Positions 1-8,239 of a stretch of 32,161 bases of DNA are shown in pieces; position 1 is the stretch's first letter; each line of letters starts with the position of its first letter. Origin of the DNA: Bacteroidales bacterium (lineage in GTDB: Bacteria; Bacteroidota; Bacteroidia; Bacteroidales; UBA3824); NCBI GenBank assembly GCA_017394445.1, contig JAFPYT010000325.1, forward strand, positions 1 through 32,161. The letters are read 5' to 3'. Position numbers and translations under genes: made by a program. The notes beneath the pieces are model-generated. The model had not been told where the DNA came from. It made no database searches and saw nothing but the letters and a program-made list of their open reading frames with translations.

Positions 1-399
1 CGATCCACAAATAATCTCGTATGTTTTATTATAAATATTACCTGTACCTTTGAGCCATACTTTTTGTGACGTAAAATGACGGGATGTGTGATTTTGTTTT
101 TGTATAATTACGGTTGGGATTACCATCGATGGTCGTTCTTCGATTAAATTAGTGTCTATCTTCTTGGATATAAAAATACAAATGATAGTATGCCAAATCA
201 CACAATTAAACAAAAGAAACCCCTTATACTCCTTAGAAAAAAGCAATATCATTACAATAGGATAAACCAAAATAAAAACAAAAAATAATACTCTAAGTAT
301 GTAATTGTCACTGCATTGAATTGGTTCGTATACAAAAATGAAGTACACAAACAGTATGAATACATAAATTGATACACAAAGAACCGTTCTTTTCATCAT
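1..399 (-). CDS. Partial multi-spanning membrane protein, unknown function (runs off left edge)
   Basis: An open frame begins with two Met codons (ATGATG) at 399 and reads without a stop for 133 codons to base 1, so the C-terminus is outside the window. I do not recognise the family. About three hydrophobic stretches are visible, near residues 5-24, 35-54 and 61-77. A more polar segment with several Gln, His and Thr residues follows. This suggests a small membrane protein with a soluble C-terminal part. It starts 7 bp after the stop of the 124-residue gene upstream, so the two probably form one transcript. The sequence is very AT-rich compared with the housekeeping genes to the right, which may mean transfer or a poorly conserved accessory locus. 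The AT bias also makes false ORFs likelier, but the hydrophobic pattern and operon-like spacing favour a real gene. Confidence 0.6.
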   Translation of the reverse strand, partial: MMKRTVLCVSIYVFILFVYFIFVYEPIQCSDNYILRVLFFVFILVYPIVMILLFSKEYKGFLLFNCVIWHTIICIFISKKIDTNLIEERPSMVIPTVIIQKQNHTSRHFTSQKVWLKGTGNIYNKTYEIICGS

Positions 400-406
400 C
401 TGGTTA

Positions 407-781
407 TTATTTGTCACTTCGTTTTTTGATTTCGTTTATAATATCTTTTATTCCTTTTATACCATTTTTAGCCACATCTCCACCGACACTCGACAAAACT
501 AGCCCAAACACTACCCAATCTTTTTCATTTTTTTGAATTAAAACAACAGCATAACGTTTAACACCATCTATCACTTTAACATACGCAGGCTTATTGTCTT
601 CTGTTTTGATTAGCAAATGAGTTATATTATACTCCTGATATGTTACGGGTAAAGAGGCCCTGAACGGACCTGTGTCGGACATTGCAACAGATGCCAAAGT
701 TATATCCGCATATCTGTATGCCTTTACGCCCATTACTTGTCCTTTTTTGGCGTAAAGGTAGTCAAAATTTTGATTAATCAT
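407..781 (-). CDS. Hypothetical protein, 124 aa
   Basis: I do not recognise this gene. It encodes a 124-residue protein with no signal peptide and no membrane segment. The middle looks like alternating beta strands (AYVKVIDG, YAVVLIQK, WVVFGLVLSS), followed by a Gly-containing turn and a Lys-rich amphipathic helix at the C-terminus (GIKDIINEIKKRSDK). The Met codon at 781 is the only plausible start, because the in-frame upstream stretch back to the deacetylase stop has no ATG, GTG or TTG. The gene is AT-rich like the membrane protein gene 7 bp downstream, and the two probably form a small accessory operon. A conserved partner role is possible but cannot be shown from the sequence. Confidence 0.65.
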   Translation of the reverse strand: MINQNFDYLYAKKGQVMGVKAYRYADITLASVAMSDTGPFRASLPVTYQEYNITHLLIKTEDNKPAYVKVIDGVKRYAVVLIQKNEKDWVVFGLVLSSVGGDVAKNGIKGIKDIINEIKKRSDK

Positions 782-874
782 TATTGTGTCGCGGATTTTT
801 ATCCGATAGTCGTACTCGGGCGCGGTGAGAGTGACGGTGTTGTCCTGCTGCGATGACGATATGGCGGTGTTATA
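782..874 (-). other. Start-less, in-frame coding-like remnant between two genes
   Basis: The deacetylase stop (TAA, 877-875) is followed in the same frame by 31 sense codons that run straight into the ATG of the 124-residue gene. The stretch reads as plausible protein (for example TVTLTAPEYDYRIKIRD). Its codons are GC-rich (GCG CCC GAG TAC GAC), like the core genes and unlike the AT-rich gene that follows. There is no start codon in it. It may be the remnant of an older gene end left at a recombination junction, or the 5' part of the following gene after loss of its start. It could also be chance. Confidence 0.35.
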
Positions 875-1861
875 TTATTTTACTTGTTTAATCAAGTAAT
901 TATGATGCGGTACCACGTTGAATATAATTGCGCCGTTTTCGATACGTGAGGCTACCTCTTTTTTGCCGTCGAAAACTTTGGCAGATGTCCATTTCTTGGG
1001 CAGCTGGCGGCTTACGGTTATGGGCTGGTCGAAACAGGTGAGGGGACTCTCTGCACCTACCGAAACTTCTGCCAAATATCCGTCGGAGGTTTTCTTTTCG
1101 TTGATAATAAGCGAATTGCGCTCCAAAAGATATTTTGTGGCAGCGGCAAAGGTGGTTACCCAGTAGTCTTGGGCATTGTCGCTTACACATTTAAGGTGTG
1201 CGTCGAAATCTGAGGATTTTATGGGCGAATATCCGCCGTCGCCATCAACACCGTGAAGTAGAAAAGTTGTCCAGCCGTTGAAAGGCACAGCGGCGGCAAC
1301 AGCCTTGTTGAAATCGTCTGCACTTACCACGTGTCCCTCAGGTCCGCAGAGAATCGACGAAATGTCCATAAGGTTTTTGGGCGTGGACTGTTCGCTCTGT
1401 CCGCTGCAAGTGCGTGCCGAAATGTAGTATTCTGCCACAATATTGTCGTTGCCGCGCACACAGTAGGGATAAACCATTGTGATACAAGGCTTACCGATTT
1501 TTTCTTCGATAATTTGTTTTGAAGTTTCAAGTTGCCTGCGCTGTTCTTGCTCGTCAATTTGGTTGAAATATGGGTGAGTAATGGTGTGCGATGCTATTTC
1601 GTGACCATTTTTCGATGCGTCGGCAAATGGTTGCCAATCTTGCACCCAATCTGTTACCAAGTTGAATGTGGCCTTAAAACCGTATTTATCTAAAATTGGC
1701 ACGGCAATGGGCATTTGGTTTGGTGTACCGTCGTCGAACGAGTAGGTGATAGCCGATTTTTTGAAATCAAACCAAGTGGCTGTGGTGTATTCCTTCGGCG
1801 TTTGTGCTGATAATAATAAAGGTGTAGCAAGCATAATTGCTGTAATTAATTGTGATTTCAT
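875..1861 (-). CDS. Secreted polysaccharide deacetylase (CE4/NodB-like)
   Basis: A 328-residue exported protein of the carbohydrate esterase 4 (NodB homology) superfamily, which removes N- or O-acetyl groups from polysaccharides using a metal ion. A signal peptide covers about residues 1-20 (a Leu-rich core ending LLSAQ). NodB motif 1 is SFDDG at 41-45, with the presumed catalytic base and metal Asp. Motif 2 is SHTITHP at 91-97, with two metal-binding His. A later LLHGVDGDGG segment may supply the late His motif. The last 80 or so residues look like a small beta-rich accessory domain. The protein is probably periplasmic or outer-surface. The substrate cannot be told from sequence. A 28-bp palindrome (1884-1911) separates it from the upstream three-gene unit, so it may be transcribed on its own. 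Confidence 0.85.
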   Translation of the reverse strand: MKSQLITAIMLATPLLLSAQTPKEYTTATWFDFKKSAITYSFDDGTPNQMPIAVPILDKYGFKATFNLVTDWVQDWQPFADASKNGHEIASHTITHPYFNQIDEQEQRRQLETSKQIIEEKIGKPCITMVYPYCVRGNDNIVAEYYISARTCSGQSEQSTPKNLMDISSILCGPEGHVVSADDFNKAVAAAVPFNGWTTFLLHGVDGDGGYSPIKSSDFDAHLKCVSDNAQDYWVTTFAAATKYLLERNSLIINEKKTSDGYLAEVSVGAESPLTCFDQPITVSRQLPKKWTSAKVFDGKKEVASRIENGAIIFNVVPHHNYLIKQVK

Positions 1862-1883
1862 AATGTGGTTTTATTTATAAAAC

Positions 1884-1911
1884 GTAGGGACGTGCCGTGG
1901 CGCGTCCCTAC
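1884..1911. repeat. Dispersed palindromic repeat, copy 1
   Basis: A 28-bp imperfect palindrome with arms GTAGGGACGTGCC and GGCGCGTCCCTAC around a 2-base centre, containing one T-G wobble. A second copy with 24 of 28 identical positions lies at 23397-23424. It sits between the stop of the 759-residue gene (1930) and the start of the deacetylase (1861). As RNA it would form a stable hairpin, and it could act as a terminator or processing site. The GC content is far above that of the flanks. The family looks like a REP-type mobile palindrome. Confidence 0.75.
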
Positions 1912-1929
1912 TATTATTAATTATTTTTA

Positions 1930-4209
1930 TTATTCTGCCGGAGCTGCTTCTGGTGCTACATCGGGTGCAGGTGCGGCTGTTACTGGATTAAATATCGAAT
2001 CGATAAATTCTTGAATAGGCGAACCTTGGTATGGCAGGCCGAAACGTGTGAGCCAGCCTTTTAAGTAGCATATTATAAATAATACGGCAAGTATGATAAG
2101 ACCCCACCAGAGGAAACGGAGTTTTGATTTTTTCTTTACAAACGGGTCTTTTACACCGATAACTGGGAATTTTACAAGCTGCGTAAATGTTGCGCCAAAG
2201 AGCGTGTTTACTTTGGTAGCGGAGTTCAGAGCCCAGCCGTTGGCATTGAGGATAGGCGAGAGGTTGCGTTTGCGTAGTTTGAGCCAAGCCAAAAACATCG
2301 ACGGTCCTGAAATCAGCAACAAGATTCCAATTATTGCCAAAATCATCTTTGGAATCGACAGTGCTAAGAAACCTGTTGCCGCCGAAGCCAAGAAAGTGCC
2401 AATCATACCGAGAGCCATACCGATAGCGGCAAAAATTCCGCAGAATTTGGCAATGTCGAAAGCCTGTTTCTTTTCGCTCAACAGCGGGTCGGCGGGAGGA
2501 GTAGCTCCGTCAGCAGGTTTTTCGGTGAGTTTTGTGCCGGCTTCTGAAATTTTGCCGAGAGTATCGCCAGTCATTTTTTCGTCTTTGCTGGCGGCAAACT
2601 TGGTTACTTGCTCTTCGATAAACTTGCTTACCTTGCGGTAGGGTGTCCAGAATGATTGACGGATGCTAATTGGGTTGTCAATAATTTTGGTAACGGTAGC
2701 ATCCCAGTCGAGACCGTCGCGGTCGTAGAAAATGGCGTGCTTGCCGGGCATAAGGTTGTCGATGTCGCCATCGGTAACTGCGGCGGCTATCTGCATAGTT
2801 TTGTTTTTTACCTTGTTTACACAGTCGCAGTATAATATGTAAATGCCTGACGAAACAATATCAGCACCGTGTTTGCCCATATCTACCACCTTGATACAGA
2901 GGTCGCACGAACGCTGGTCGATAAACAGTGTACCGGCTTGGAAAATAGCCTTGAACTCGCGGTCGTAAAAGTCGGTGAATGTTACAAAGTTGCGCAAGAA
3001 AATATGGAAATCGCGGCAGAGGTGCAGCAATTTGTCAACCGAAAGTATAGAATCCGATTCGTCTTTAAGAGCGGCATCCTTGTCGATGAGGTCGAGAATA
3101 TCCTGCTTGCGGTTTTCGGCAACAATCTGTTTAATAGTGTCGTCGCCGAGCGATTCTACCGACGCGCCTTTCTTATCAGCCTTCCAAGCGGTGTAGGGTG
3201 CAAATTTGGCGGCTATGGAGTTCCATTCAGCCTCGGTAATCTGCTCTTTGCCAGCAAAATCGATGTCGAAAATAAGGCGTTTAACATCTGCCATCTTGCC
3301 CTGCCAAGCGGGGTTGATGCCTTGCGTAAGGTTGAGAACATTGTTTTCGGAGATTCGTGCAAGGGGGTAAGCCGCAATTTTGTCGATATTGTCGGCGAGG
3401 TTTTCGCCAGATATTTTGGTGAGTTCGTCTAATTGAATTTCAAGGGCGTTGCAAGTGTCTTTGTTGAAAGCCACCATTTTGCAGCGTACAAAATAGTCGT
3501 CTACCTTGGTTTTTACAGCATTGTAGGCATTGAGGGCAGCCTCGGTGTCGCCGCCGTAGGGTAGGATAGAGGCAGCGTTTGATATCGATTGCGAATGCCA
3601 AGCGTCGTAGTCGGCACATTCGGCATAGAATTTTTCCACAAGGTCTTTGTCAACGCCGGGTTCGCCGCTGCGGTCTTGCTGAGAGCCAGTAGTTTCAATA
3701 ATGGCGTGGATGATTTTTTGGAGAGGCTCGCTGTCGGTAGATTTTTCGGTGATGATGCTGTCGCCGTTAAACTGAGTTTTGGCAAAAATGGCGATAGTGT
3801 CGGAGGTGTCTTCGATAGAGATAGAGTCTTTCTCTTTTTGTAGGTTGGCAAGAATCTGCTTTGCCGATTTGTAGAGTTTCTTTCCCTCGTCAGAGTTTTG
3901 GTTGATGTCGGATAGCTTAATCTCCGAATTGTGTTTTAGCAGCAGATTGTTGTCGGTAATCACGTTGGTAATCCATTTGGCAGTGGCTACCACGTCTGGC
4001 ACTCTTATTTTGCCGTCTTTGTCGGCATCAATCATTTCAAGGGTTTTGTCGTCGAACTCCAAACCCGATGTAGGGCAGCTGAGCACTGTCCACATTTTTT
4101 CGTCAAGTTCGTCCAAGTGCGCAATGTCGTCGCCCGATTCGATGCTCACACGGGTAACGCCGCCTATTTTGGAGAATTTCCATTTGTAAGATGACTTCTT
4201 TTCTTCCAT
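1930..4209 (-). CDS. Large protein with C-terminal membrane segments and an EF-hand-like loop, unknown function
   Basis: A 759-residue protein that I cannot assign to a named family. The N-terminus has no signal peptide. Residues 61-72 (DADKDGKIRVPD) match a calcium-binding DxDxDG loop of the EF-hand or dockerin type. Residues of roughly 80-560 look soluble and mainly helical. A Lys/Pro/Ala-rich linker leads to two or three membrane segments around 585-640 (GIFAAIGMALGMIGTFLAS, then PKMILAIIGILLLISG). One more lies near 700-716 (WGLIILAVLFIICYL). The tail is rich in Pro, Ala and Glu. The bulk is therefore probably cytoplasmic and anchored by the C-terminus. It lies 18 bp behind the MORN-repeat gene and is likely the last gene of the sensor operon. 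This suggests, but does not prove, a shared role in envelope signalling. Confidence 0.8.
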   Translation of the reverse strand: MEEKKSSYKWKFSKIGGVTRVSIESGDDIAHLDELDEKMWTVLSCPTSGLEFDDKTLEMIDADKDGKIRVPDVVATAKWITNVITDNNLLLKHNSEIKLSDINQNSDEGKKLYKSAKQILANLQKEKDSISIEDTSDTIAIFAKTQFNGDSIITEKSTDSEPLQKIIHAIIETTGSQQDRSGEPGVDKDLVEKFYAECADYDAWHSQSISNAASILPYGGDTEAALNAYNAVKTKVDDYFVRCKMVAFNKDTCNALEIQLDELTKISGENLADNIDKIAAYPLARISENNVLNLTQGINPAWQGKMADVKRLIFDIDFAGKEQITEAEWNSIAAKFAPYTAWKADKKGASVESLGDDTIKQIVAENRKQDILDLIDKDAALKDESDSILSVDKLLHLCRDFHIFLRNFVTFTDFYDREFKAIFQAGTLFIDQRSCDLCIKVVDMGKHGADIVSSGIYILYCDCVNKVKNKTMQIAAAVTDGDIDNLMPGKHAIFYDRDGLDWDATVTKIIDNPISIRQSFWTPYRKVSKFIEEQVTKFAASKDEKMTGDTLGKISEAGTKLTEKPADGATPPADPLLSEKKQAFDIAKFCGIFAAIGMALGMIGTFLASAATGFLALSIPKMILAIIGILLLISGPSMFLAWLKLRKRNLSPILNANGWALNSATKVNTLFGATFTQLVKFPVIGVKDPFVKKKSKLRFLWWGLIILAVLFIICYLKGWLTRFGLPYQGSPIQEFIDSIFNPVTAAPAPDVAPEAAPAE

Positions 4210-4227
4210 ATTGTTTTTTGATTTTGA

Positions 4228-5979
4228 TTACATTCCTCCACCCATTTGGTACACCACTTTGGCAAGTTTTCCATTGCTGTAAACTGCTTCGTAGGTGGTT
4301 TGTCCGCTGCGATCGTATTTGGCAAATTTGCCTTCGAGCACACCGTTTTTGTTGTAGTTTTTTTCGGCTTGTGGGCGACCATTGGGATAAAATTCTGTCC
4401 ATGTGCCAAATGGACGTCCGGCTTTGTATTCTTCGCGACGGAGCACTTTGCCATCACCTTGGCGGTAAAACCAAACTCCGTCTTTTTTGTCGTCAACGTA
4501 CTGACCTTCGATTACGGGGGTGCCAATTTCGTTGTATTCAATAAAGCGTCCGTGGTGAAGACCATCTTTGTACGATTCTATCATTGTTTTTTTGCCAGTT
4601 TCGTCGTAGTAGGTAACAACGCCGTCTTTGAGATTGTTTTTATAATTAATAGTGTAGCGGGGTACGCCGTTGTCGAACCATGCGTTCCAAGTGCTGTCCA
4701 TCATGCCGTTGTGGATTGCTCCGTTCATTTCGCGTTTGCCGTTTTCGTAAAAACGTTCCCAAAAGCCTTCTTCTTTGTTGTTTACAAAGACGCCTCGGTA
4801 AAAAACTTTTCCGTTTTCGTAGTTTACAAGGTAAGGTCCGTTTTTTTCGCCATTGCTGTAAACTGCTGTTTTCCAAGTTTTTCCGTTATCAAAATACCAT
4901 GTCCACAATCCAGTCATTTTGTTGTTGGCATAGTCGCCTTCGTTGCCTTTTTGTCCGTCTATTTGGTAATAGATCCAATGTCCGGTTTGAACGTCGTTGT
5001 CAAAATCGCCTTCAAAGTGCTTTACAATTGTGGTTTTGTCGGCGGCTGTTGTGTCGGTACGATACCAGATAGCATGACCGTTTTTTTTGCCGGCAGAATA
5101 ATTTATGTCCGACTCTTTGCGACCGTCGGGGAAAAATCCTTTGTGCAGTCCTTCTTTAAGTCCTTTGCGGTATAGTCCCGATGAGGTAACTGCCCCGTCC
5201 TCGTTCCAAAAAGTCCAGACACTATCGCGTAGATTATCTTTCATGCGGCCTTCGCTCTGTTTTTTGCCATTTTGATACCAAAACGAAACAATGCCGTTTT
5301 CGATATTCTCTACGCTACGTTTTTTGCCGTCTTCGTAATAAGAGTAAGATGTGCCAGTGGGTTTGCCGTCTTTGTAAGTTTTTTGTGTGGCAATTTTACC
5401 GTTGTTAAAGAATGTTTTCCACAATCCATCTTTTACACCGTTTTTGTAATTGCCTTGTTCTTTGATAGTTTTTTCGTCGGCATAATAGGTGATATATGTT
5501 CCATTGCCGTTTTCTACAGTAGGTTTTCCGGCGTTGGTGTAGGCGCTTTGCACAATACAATCGCCAGCAGTGCATTTCTCTACAAGAATTAGCGAACCGT
5601 TGATGTTGTAATAATTCCAGATAGAATCTTTTTTGCTGTCGAGATATTTGCCTGTAACTTTAGGGGTTCCGTCGATATTAAATTCGCTGTATAGTCCCTG
5701 AGCCTTGCTCATATACACAAACCCTTCGCTTTTGAGATTGCCGTTTTCGTAGTAATAAGCCATTCTGCCGTTTACTGCGCCCATGTAGTAGTCGATCTCT
5801 TTGTTTAGTTTGCCGCTTGGGGTATAGTATTTCCACCGTCCGTCGGGGTGTCCGTTTTTAAACTGGCCTTCGCTTTCTTTGATTTCGGTTTTTTCGTAGT
5901 AGCGTATAATGTACTCGTCTTGAGCCGAGGCCGATAAAACAGCCGTGGCAAACAGTATCATCAATGGATAAGTTTTCAT
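4228..5979 (-). CDS. Exported MORN_2-repeat protein (YwqK-like repeats)
   Basis: A 583-residue protein made almost entirely of about twenty short repeats of the MORN_2 type (consensus near G.W..Y..NG....E..Y.NG..DG). Databases often label such proteins as YwqK-family antitoxin; that name should not be taken as function here. A signal peptide (residues 1-19, ending LSASA) indicates export, so it probably lies in the periplasm or on the surface as an elongated beta-hairpin array. The ATG overlaps the sensor gene stop by 4 bases (ATGA), which indicates translational coupling and a likely functional link with the HAMP-GAF-PAS protein. No toxin-like gene is adjacent. Repeat sequences diverge in places (near residues 130-150 and 300-320), so the array is not a recent expansion. 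Confidence 0.85.
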   Translation of the reverse strand: MKTYPLMILFATAVLSASAQDEYIIRYYEKTEIKESEGQFKNGHPDGRWKYYTPSGKLNKEIDYYMGAVNGRMAYYYENGNLKSEGFVYMSKAQGLYSEFNIDGTPKVTGKYLDSKKDSIWNYYNINGSLILVEKCTAGDCIVQSAYTNAGKPTVENGNGTYITYYADEKTIKEQGNYKNGVKDGLWKTFFNNGKIATQKTYKDGKPTGTSYSYYEDGKKRSVENIENGIVSFWYQNGKKQSEGRMKDNLRDSVWTFWNEDGAVTSSGLYRKGLKEGLHKGFFPDGRKESDINYSAGKKNGHAIWYRTDTTAADKTTIVKHFEGDFDNDVQTGHWIYYQIDGQKGNEGDYANNKMTGLWTWYFDNGKTWKTAVYSNGEKNGPYLVNYENGKVFYRGVFVNNKEEGFWERFYENGKREMNGAIHNGMMDSTWNAWFDNGVPRYTINYKNNLKDGVVTYYDETGKKTMIESYKDGLHHGRFIEYNEIGTPVIEGQYVDDKKDGVWFYRQGDGKVLRREEYKAGRPFGTWTEFYPNGRPQAEKNYNKNGVLEGKFAKYDRSGQTTYEAVYSNGKLAKVVYQMGGGM

Positions 5980-8123
5980 TTTTGTTGAGACTTGGTTTTG
6001 AGAAACTCGTTTTCGTTTTTGAGTTCGCCAATTTGACGTTCAAGATCTTTTACGTGCATAATTTGATCTGTAATGTTTTTTGATATAACCATAACAGATT
6101 TGAGAACGTTTTGTTCGTCGCGGGTGGGAGTGTATATTTCGTTGAGATAGAACTCTTTACCATTAAATTTGTAGTGGTTTATCTGCGCATGAACAAGACC
6201 TTGGCTAAGGTGTTCGATTATAGTGTTAAATTTATCAACCTCTTCTTTTTCAACCAAAAAGCTGCGGATATCTTTTGCTTCGATGTCGCCGATAAGCATT
6301 TCAATGCCGCCGAGAAAACGGTTGTTGGCGGTAACAAAGTAGCCTTGGGCATCGAGTTCGTAGTATCCAGCCGAATTGTTGAGCATAAATTCCATCTTGC
6401 GGAGTGCCTGACGCGACTGCTCGGCTTTTTCGGTAAGTTTTTGGATGGTAGATTGCGAAGTTTCGGCTTGGTTTTCGTAATCGTCGTGAAGTTTTTGATA
6501 TTTAACAAGTTCGTTTTTGTTAATTTCCTGAAGGTTCTCAATTTGAGCCTTGAGGTTTTCAATATTTTTGTGCACTTCGGCCTCTTGCTGTGCAAGTCGT
6601 TCTGATTTTTCTGACGATTCTTCAAGCAGTTTGGCTGTGTTCATGTTAATCTTAACGTTGGCGATTGTGGCAGCGATGGTTTCGCCGATTTTTTCGATAA
6701 ACTCTACTTGGTATTTTTCGATTACGCGGAACGATGCAAGCTCAACAATACCAAATGTTTCGGCGTTGACTTTGAGGGGAACGATTACCAAACATGTCGG
6801 GTCGGCCTCGCCTAAGCCGCTGCTGATGTGTACGTAGCCTTTGGGAAGGTCGGTAAGATAAACAGTTTCGTTTTCGCGAAAACACTGACCGATAAGGTTT
6901 TCTCCGATTTCGATACGCTGTTTGGCATATTTAAGACGGTCGTAGGCGTAGAAAGCCGTAAGATCAAGGTGAATATCATCCTTGTCGCTGTCGTCAACAA
7001 TGTAAATGCCACCCATGTTGGCATCAAGGTAGCGGACGAGTTTTTCGATAACTTTGTTAGAAAGTATCTGCATATCGTCGCCCACATTACGCAAAAGTTC
7101 GTTGAATTCGGCAAGACCCTGCGATGCCCAGTTGCGTTGAGCGTTTTCGTTCTTTCGCTGTTCGGCGTCTTTTTCGGCTTTAATAAGGTTGTCGCGCATC
7201 ACAAGCAGTGAGTTGGCAAGCACGTCGTGTTTACTTTTGGGTTTAAATTCGGTGGTAAAATCACCTTCACCAATCTTGATTGCAAATTGCGAAGTTTCTT
7301 TGAGGTTGGTGATAAGCACTTGCAACGATGCTATCATATCGCCAATTTCGTCGTTGCGTCCGGCGCTCGACACCTCGGGCAATACTCCCCGGCTTATCTT
7401 GTTGATGATGGATTTGATTGATGATATTGACGAAATCATTGAACGGCTCATGTTGAAACCGATTAAAAACAGGGCAAATAAAACTATGAGGGTAGCAATG
7501 CGGAGGGTTTTAAACGAATTGTCGATATTGTCTTCAATTTGGGCGAGGTTTTGCGAAGACAATCTGTAAAACATGTTTGCCAATTTGGTGGTTTGAAACA
7601 AAACCGTGCGGTGCATTTCGGCAATACGTCCCTCGATGAGTTCGTTACGTAGCGATTTTACAGTTTCAAGGTCGTTGTTAGATTTGGCATTCAAGAGGTT
7701 GTCCATATACTCCTCGTGAATATAAAAAAGCGAGTCGGTTTTTTCTGCAGTGGCATAATAGAGGTCGCGCTCAGCATCGCCCCACAAATCATGCTGCACA
7801 AAATTGAGAATCTGTTTGTTGAGCGAGTCTAACTGAATGCCGTGGCAAGCGTCGATTTCGTTGCTGATTTTTTTTGCTGCGGGCAACGAATCTGATAGCA
7901 GCGTCCATTTGACGAGCAAACTGTTGGTTTGTTCTATAAGGTCTTTGTAATTTTCGGTAAACAACATTGACGGGTAAACTACCGAAATGTTGTTGTTGAG
8001 CAATTCACTGCTTTTTTGTTGGCTGCTGCTATGCAAATAATAGGTTACAAGCATCAGCGCGCCCAATACGCCGAAGCTTAATATCAATTTGAGTTTTACT
8101 GTAAAATGAAAGCCGGATTTCAT
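5976..8123 (-). CDS. HAMP-GAF-PAS membrane sensor without recognisable output domain
   Basis: A 715-residue inner-membrane sensor. TM1 is at about 11-30. A helical periplasmic domain at 31-205 resembles the four-helix sensor folds of chemoreceptors. TM2 is at 207-226, with a HAMP-type region at 227-290 and possibly a second helical linker. A GAF domain spans about 350-495, a long coiled coil about 497-580, and a PAS-like domain about 580-690. A short terminal coiled coil ends in KTKSQQK. I see no histidine kinase H-box or ATP-binding boxes, no GGDEF/EAL motif, and no chemoreceptor hairpin tip, so the output is unclear. It may signal through protein contacts or by dimer rearrangement. It is the first gene of an operon with the MORN_2-repeat protein (4-base overlap) and the 759-residue protein. 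A TTTG-N20-TAACTTTA promoter precedes it. Confidence 0.85.
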   Translation of the reverse strand: MKSGFHFTVKLKLILSFGVLGALMLVTYYLHSSSQQKSSELLNNNISVVYPSMLFTENYKDLIEQTNSLLVKWTLLSDSLPAAKKISNEIDACHGIQLDSLNKQILNFVQHDLWGDAERDLYYATAEKTDSLFYIHEEYMDNLLNAKSNNDLETVKSLRNELIEGRIAEMHRTVLFQTTKLANMFYRLSSQNLAQIEDNIDNSFKTLRIATLIVLFALFLIGFNMSRSMISSISSIKSIINKISRGVLPEVSSAGRNDEIGDMIASLQVLITNLKETSQFAIKIGEGDFTTEFKPKSKHDVLANSLLVMRDNLIKAEKDAEQRKNENAQRNWASQGLAEFNELLRNVGDDMQILSNKVIEKLVRYLDANMGGIYIVDDSDKDDIHLDLTAFYAYDRLKYAKQRIEIGENLIGQCFRENETVYLTDLPKGYVHISSGLGEADPTCLVIVPLKVNAETFGIVELASFRVIEKYQVEFIEKIGETIAATIANVKINMNTAKLLEESSEKSERLAQQEAEVHKNIENLKAQIENLQEINKNELVKYQKLHDDYENQAETSQSTIQKLTEKAEQSRQALRKMEFMLNNSAGYYELDAQGYFVTANNRFLGGIEMLIGDIEAKDIRSFLVEKEEVDKFNTIIEHLSQGLVHAQINHYKFNGKEFYLNEIYTPTRDEQNVLKSVMVISKNITDQIMHVKDLERQIGELKNENEFLKTKSQQK

Positions 8124-8186
8124 CTTATTTTTCTTTATTAATTGGTTTTCAAATAAATAGCCTTTTTAGCGAACTAAATCGGCATA

Positions 8187-8218
8187 TAAAGTTATGCAAC
8201 AAATACACCATTTGCAAA
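8187..8218 (-). promoter_or_regulatory. Bacteroidota-type promoter for the sensor operon
   Basis: Read on the minus strand, TTTG (8218-8215) is followed after 20 bases by TAACTTTA (8194-8187). This fits the Bacteroidota housekeeping consensus TTTG-N19-21-TAnnTTTG with one mismatch. Transcription would start near 8180, giving a leader of about 57 bases before the ATG at 8123. Confidence 0.55.
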
Positions 8219-8237
8219 TTTTTTTATAAAAAAATTT
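8216..8237. repeat. Perfect 22-bp all-A/T palindrome after holA
   Basis: The sequence reads AAA, seven T, AT, seven A, TTT and is exactly self-complementary. It begins 3 bases beyond the holA stop (8240-8242, minus) and overlaps the -33 box of the next gene's promoter. As RNA it would be a weak A-U hairpin. It may be a weak terminator, an AT-rich promoter-associated element, or simply intergenic A/T bias. Confidence 0.5.
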
Positions 8238-8239
8238 TT

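Noticed and set aside
2869-3432. 187-residue plus-strand frame
   Set aside because: It lies within the 759-residue gene on the opposite strand and has no recognisable features.
4246-5175. 309-residue plus-strand frame, with others in the same area
   Set aside because: It is antisense to the MORN_2-repeat gene. Its Phe/Val-rich repeating pattern is the reverse reading of the repeats.
4228-5979. Repeat-rich region considered as a CRISPR or tandem DNA repeat array
   Set aside because: The repeats are at the protein level (MORN_2), vary at the DNA level, and have no constant repeat-spacer pattern.
4228-5979. A toxin-antitoxin system, since MORN_2-repeat proteins are often labelled YwqK-family antitoxin
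   Set aside because: The protein has a signal peptide, is far longer than an antitoxin, and has no toxin-like neighbour. The label reflects a shared repeat only.
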